Source: Auxenochlorella pyrenoidosa (taxonomy: Eukaryota; Chlorophyta; Trebouxiophyceae; Chlorellales; Chlorellaceae). From it: 12,310 nt of DNA. The notes under the pieces were generated by a model. That model saw nothing but the letters and a program-made list of their open reading frames with translations, searched no databases and was not told the origin of the DNA. A program made the translations under genes and the position numbers. Below are positions 9,326 to 12,310 of the stretch, one piece after another (the stretch's first letter is position 1; each line of letters begins with the position of its first letter). Location: positions 518,239 to 530,548 of the forward strand of contig KQ482063.1 of assembly GCA_001430745.1 (NCBI GenBank), given 5' to 3'.

Positions 9326-10835
9326 TCAGCCTTGCGCCATGAAATTTGCATTGCCCGCCATGATGATGCCGATAATGACGCCTGCAGGCACGCAAAGGAG
9401 GAGGAACAGGGGTCAGGCAGGCAGTCCTGGAGCAGCACGAGTGCGGTGTGCTGCACAGGGTAGTGTCAACCCGCTAGTTGGGCAGGCACACAGTGGGTGG
9501 CACCCAGTGTCATGAGCCTCTGCAGGCTGCTGTGCATACACGAGCCATGCCTAGGCCTGCTTACAGCTAGATGCATACATTGGCACAAGCAGGAAACCAC
9601 CTCAAGGGCAGCAGATGCGGGCAGGCCTGAGGCAGCGCGCTCACCAAAGAGCCCCAGCGCCGACGCGAAAATCTCCACGACCAGGATCTTCACGAACAGG
9701 GTGGAGTTGGCAGCATCAGAAAGCGCGGCGGAGCTGCCCACGATGCCCACGCTGAGGCCGCATGCCAGGTTGGCCCAGCCCGTCACCGAGCCTGCCCCCA
9801 GGATCGCGTATCCTGCATTTGCTGCCGCCAGGCCGTACGAGCCATCAGAGTTGGGCTTGACAGCTTCCACCTGCACAAAAGGGACAGGGGGAGCGACGTC
9901 AAGACTTGCGCAGGCATCAAGACTGAATAAAGACTGCCATGGCATGCCACCGTATCAACGCCGGCGTGCAGGTAGCACCCAGGATCGCAGCACGCTCCAA
10001 CATGCAGCTGGACGGTAGAGAGGCCTGCAGCCTTGCTGGGGCACATGCTGGGGCACATGCTGCCCGCTGGCAGCCACTGCGAGGACCAACCTTTGTTTGC
10101 AGAATAATCGCCACAATGACTCCATAGATGGCCACCGCCTCGCAGAAAATGATGCTGCAGGCAGGAGCCGAGGAGACGGCAAGTAGAGTAGGTCGATTGG
10201 CTGCCAAAAGGCGGGCACCAACCGAGAGTTGACCGTGTTGTGCGGTGGCGCTAGGTTGCTGCACGCCCCGGCAGCGGGTGCTGCTGCCCAGCCTCGGTCC
10301 AGCACCTGATCAGGTTCTTGGAGGTGATGCGGGGCTCCCGGATGGCCGCGCCCACCAGGCTGGAGCCGGTGATGAAAATGCCCCTGCGGGTGCATCAGGT
10401 GCATGCGGGCTGGGCGCTTGCGCTGCGCAGGGCCCATCTTGTTCATGCTGGGCCCAAGATCCCTCGATGAGCGTGCCATGTGCAAGATGCTGCGCAGCAC
10501 AGGCCGAACCCACAATCATGGCGCCCAAGCTGCAGGGAAAGGCCGCAACAGCCGGGCCGCCGCGGGGCGGGGGCGGCACGGTTTGCCCATTGACCGCTGC
10601 CGCCGGCTGAGGGGCAACCACCCCGTGCCCATATGGGCTCCCGCCCGGCTCACCAGGCGGCGCCCACGATGGACAGGCCAACGCACAAGCTGATCCCAAG
10701 CGCGGACCAGAAGTAGGGCGAGATGTTCTTAAACAGGAAGAACAGGTACTGCAGGTCCACGTTGAGCAGGTAGAGAAGCAGCAGGAAGGACGGCAGGCCC
10801 AGGATGGCCGTCACTCCGAGCACAAGCGCCTTCAT
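9326..10835 (-). CDS. VHA-c'': V-type H+-ATPase proteolipid subunit c'' (VMA16 / VHA-c'')
   Basis: This is the c'' subunit of the membrane Vo rotor of the vacuolar/endomembrane proton pump, one copy per c-ring. The five minus-strand exons are 10835-10654, 10383-10306, 10154-10091, 9870-9645 and 9381-9326. They join in frame to 201 residues plus TGA, the expected family size (yeast about 213, Arabidopsis about 180). Hydrophobic helices lie at about 3-24, 43-75, 84-106, 124-153 and 165-195. Family signatures are [57 protein letters not shown] and [15 protein letters not shown]. Glu92 in the third helix is the proton-carrying carboxylate position of VMA16, and Glu174 is the second conserved membrane Glu. 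The protein starts with the extra N-terminal helix seen in yeast and human proteins, which the shorter Arabidopsis protein lacks. All four introns are GT-AG. The gene is head-to-head with RIC1 and tail-to-tail with the dynein gene. Confidence 0.95.
10035..10058 (+). repeat. 12-bp tandem duplication in V-ATPase c'' intron 3
   Basis: GCTGGGGCACAT is present twice in direct succession, in the intron between exons 3 and 4 of the minus-strand gene. It looks like recent slippage, with no apparent function. Confidence 0.7.
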
Positions 10836-11101
10836 CGTCGAGACAGGCGCGGCGTCGGCTGCTGGGGGCCCGGCTGCGACAGATCGCGTTCAGAGGCCTT
10901 GCGGCGATCGCTGGCGATCGCAGATCACGCCGAAAGCAAAACTTGCTGCTGCGCCAGCAGTGCAGTGAAGGGACAGTGCAGTGCAGCAGCGACTGTGTTG
11001 CGGATCGCTATCGGGGCATCCCCGACATTTATTTACGGCAGCCGCAGCGCTGCACGGCCTGCGGTATGCCCAGCTGCTAGCCCTTGCAGCCCTTTGTGGC
11101 G
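10836..11101. promoter_or_regulatory. Bidirectional promoter region, V-ATPase c'' / RIC1
   Basis: Only 266 nt separate the start codons of two divergent genes, so the two promoters must share or abut. The palindrome GCGATCGC occurs twice 10 bp apart (10904-10911 and 10914-10921). Further GATCGC cores are at 10882-10887 and 11003-11008. CAGTGCAGTG is repeated at 10958-10967 and 10974-10983. An AT-rich run, ATTTATTTA (about 11026-11034), stands out from the GC-rich surroundings about 70 nt before the RIC1 ATG and may be its core promoter. Regulatory function is inferred from position and repetition only. Confidence 0.6.
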
Positions 11102-12310
11102 ATGGCGCACTGCTGGGGCTGGCCCAAAGCCCTGGCCACCGGCACTGAGCCTCTGGACGCCGAGGCCGTCGCCCTCTTTGCGGCTGGCGACTATGTGATC
11201 GCTTGTTACACCGCGAGCCTGCAAGTGTGGTCCGGAGGGCAGCACCGGCTCAAGCTTGGGGAGCTGCACCGCAGCCCGGAACAGCTGGAGGAGGAGGGGC
11301 CCAACCTGCGGGCGCACTGGTGCCCGCAGAAGCGGGTGCTGGCGGTGGCGGTGAGCTTGCCGCCAAGCCCTGCCCTGTGCTGCTGCCGTTGGCGCTGGAG
11401 AGAATACCTCTTCAGAGGCTTCTTCCCGAGTGGCAGCCCATGCAGCCTGGCCCTTGGGCTGCAAGTGTTGCTGCCATGAGCACCGCCGTCCCCGCTGCTC
11501 CCTGTCCCCACCGGCCATCCCTGCCTGCCCCTCCGCCCGCGTGCAGACGGCGCACAACCACCTGCAGCTGTACACGCTCAACGTGTCATCAGAGGCGGTG
11601 TGGCGGCTGCCCGGCGGCAGCGACGTGCGGCGGGTCAACCTCTACCTCACGCAATCGCTGCACCTCGACTATGGGTCTGTTCGCATCGCCGACCTCGGGG
11701 GCGACGCCAAGTCCCTGCTGGTGGCCCTGTCAAACGGCACCATGCAGGTCTTCTCCTGGCAGGGCAAGGTGCGGCGCGGCAGCCAGGCGGCGCGGCTGCG
11801 GCCTCGGCCGCTGGGGTTCTCGTGGCCTGCTAGCGCCCGCACGCTGCACGGTATCCCTGCTGTCTGGCGCAGCCTGCTGCTGCTGCTGCCAGGTATGACC
11901 TGTGCCTATTTCGCGGCTCTCCTTCATGTGTGGCTGGTCTCTTTGCCCGCCCCGCAGCTGCGGGGCCAAGCCAACCCCTTCATTGCTGCTTACGAGGGCA
12001 GCCGCAGCCGGCGCAGCGCCTCTCGCCTGAGCAGCAGCTCGCTGGGGTCTCGCCCCTCGCTCAGCGCCGACGGCGGCGCAGCAAACGGCCTTGGGCTGCC
12101 CCCCTCGGCCCTGCTGGCCGGCAGCGAGGCACCGGCAGCGGGCGCAGCGGGCAGCGTGGCCCCTAGCGCGTCGGCCAGCGCCGACGCCGAGCCGCCCTCT
12201 GCGGCGCTGCTGGCGGCGCTGGCGGCGCTCGACCTGCCGCAGCCCACGCCCACCCAGCCTGCCGAGGTGGCGGTGGCGCGCACCCACTACTGCCCCGCGG
12301 CCCGCATGCT
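11102..12310 (+). CDS. RIC1: RIC1, Rab6/Ypt6 guanine-exchange complex subunit, 5' part
   Basis: RIC1 pairs with RGP1 to activate the Golgi GTPase Rab6/Ypt6 for endosome-to-Golgi traffic. Its N-terminus forms a WD40-like propeller. Exons: 11102-11350 (residues 1-83), 11547-11768 (84-157), then 11958 to the window edge (158 to about 274), all phase 0. The ATG at 11102 is the first after an in-frame TAG at 11078. The segments CWGWPKAL, LQVWSGGQHRLKLGEL, EEEGPNLRAHWCPQKRVLAV, NHLQLYTLNV, DAKSLLVALSNGTMQVFSW and EVAVARTHYCPAARM follow the plant RIC1 N-terminus in order. The third exon carries a long Ser/Ala-rich low-complexity insert (about residues 170-255) before homology resumes at EVAVARTHY. 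Intron 2 (189 nt) is a multiple of three and free of in-frame stops. Most of the protein, including the C-terminal RIC1 domain, is outside the window. Confidence 0.88.

Noticed and set aside
9497..10018. Plus-strand open frame over V-ATPase c'' exon 4
   Set aside because: It is the complement of the strongly conserved proteolipid exon. No family match and no supporting start context.
10904..10921. Cyanobacterial HIP1 (GCGATCGC) as a sign of bacterial or plastid-derived DNA
   Set aside because: The motif is HIP1-like, but the flanking genes are eukaryotic with spliceosomal introns. Two copies in a promoter do not indicate transfer.
20..12310. Functional cluster of WD40/beta-propeller genes (HOS15, IC138, RIC1)
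   Set aside because: WD40 proteins are very common in algae. The three act in nucleus, cilium and Golgi and are on alternating strands, so adjacency is probably chance.

Overview
The window is GC-rich nuclear DNA from a eukaryote with many short introns. It carries four intron-containing protein genes, and no operon, plasmid, phage or CRISPR structure was seen. The gene set (a HOS15/TBL1 corepressor, the IC138-type intermediate chain of I1/f inner-arm dynein, V-ATPase c'' and RIC1), Ala/Gln/Ser-rich low-complexity protein segments, CAG runs, C-rich acceptor tracts and a TGTAA polyadenylation motif point to a green alga (core Chlorophyta). A Chlorella-clade trebouxiophyte is a reasonable guess, but the sequence alone does not settle the genus.

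Layout. (1) 20-4154, minus: HOS15/TBL1-like WD40 corepressor. Twelve exons are visible, and the 3' end runs off the left edge. (2) 4155-4957: divergent intergenic region, probably holding both promoters. (3) 4958-9085, plus: IC138/DNAI4 (WDR78) family dynein intermediate chain, modelled as seven exons and about 1,068 residues. (4) 9086-9325: short convergent 3' region with a TGTAA signal for gene 2. (5) 9326-10835, minus: complete five-exon gene for V-ATPase proteolipid subunit c'' (201 residues). (6) 10836-11101: compact 266-bp bidirectional promoter with a doublet of the palindrome GCGATCGC. (7) 11102-12310, plus: 5' part of RIC1, the Golgi Rab6/Ypt6 exchange-factor subunit, running off the right edge.

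The four genes serve different compartments (chromatin, cilium, vacuole/endosome, Golgi) and alternate in orientation, so this looks like an ordinary gene-dense algal locus and not a functional cluster. All exon models were built by hand from frame continuity, splice dinucleotides and remembered family sequences. Every junction quoted keeps the reading frame. I see no convincing new multi-gene system. The more interesting points are two GC-AG introns, an axonemal dynein subunit in a genome that may lack visible flagella, RRxS/T motifs in its N-terminus, an unusually compact HOS15 linker, and the motif doublet in the V-ATPase/RIC1 promoter.
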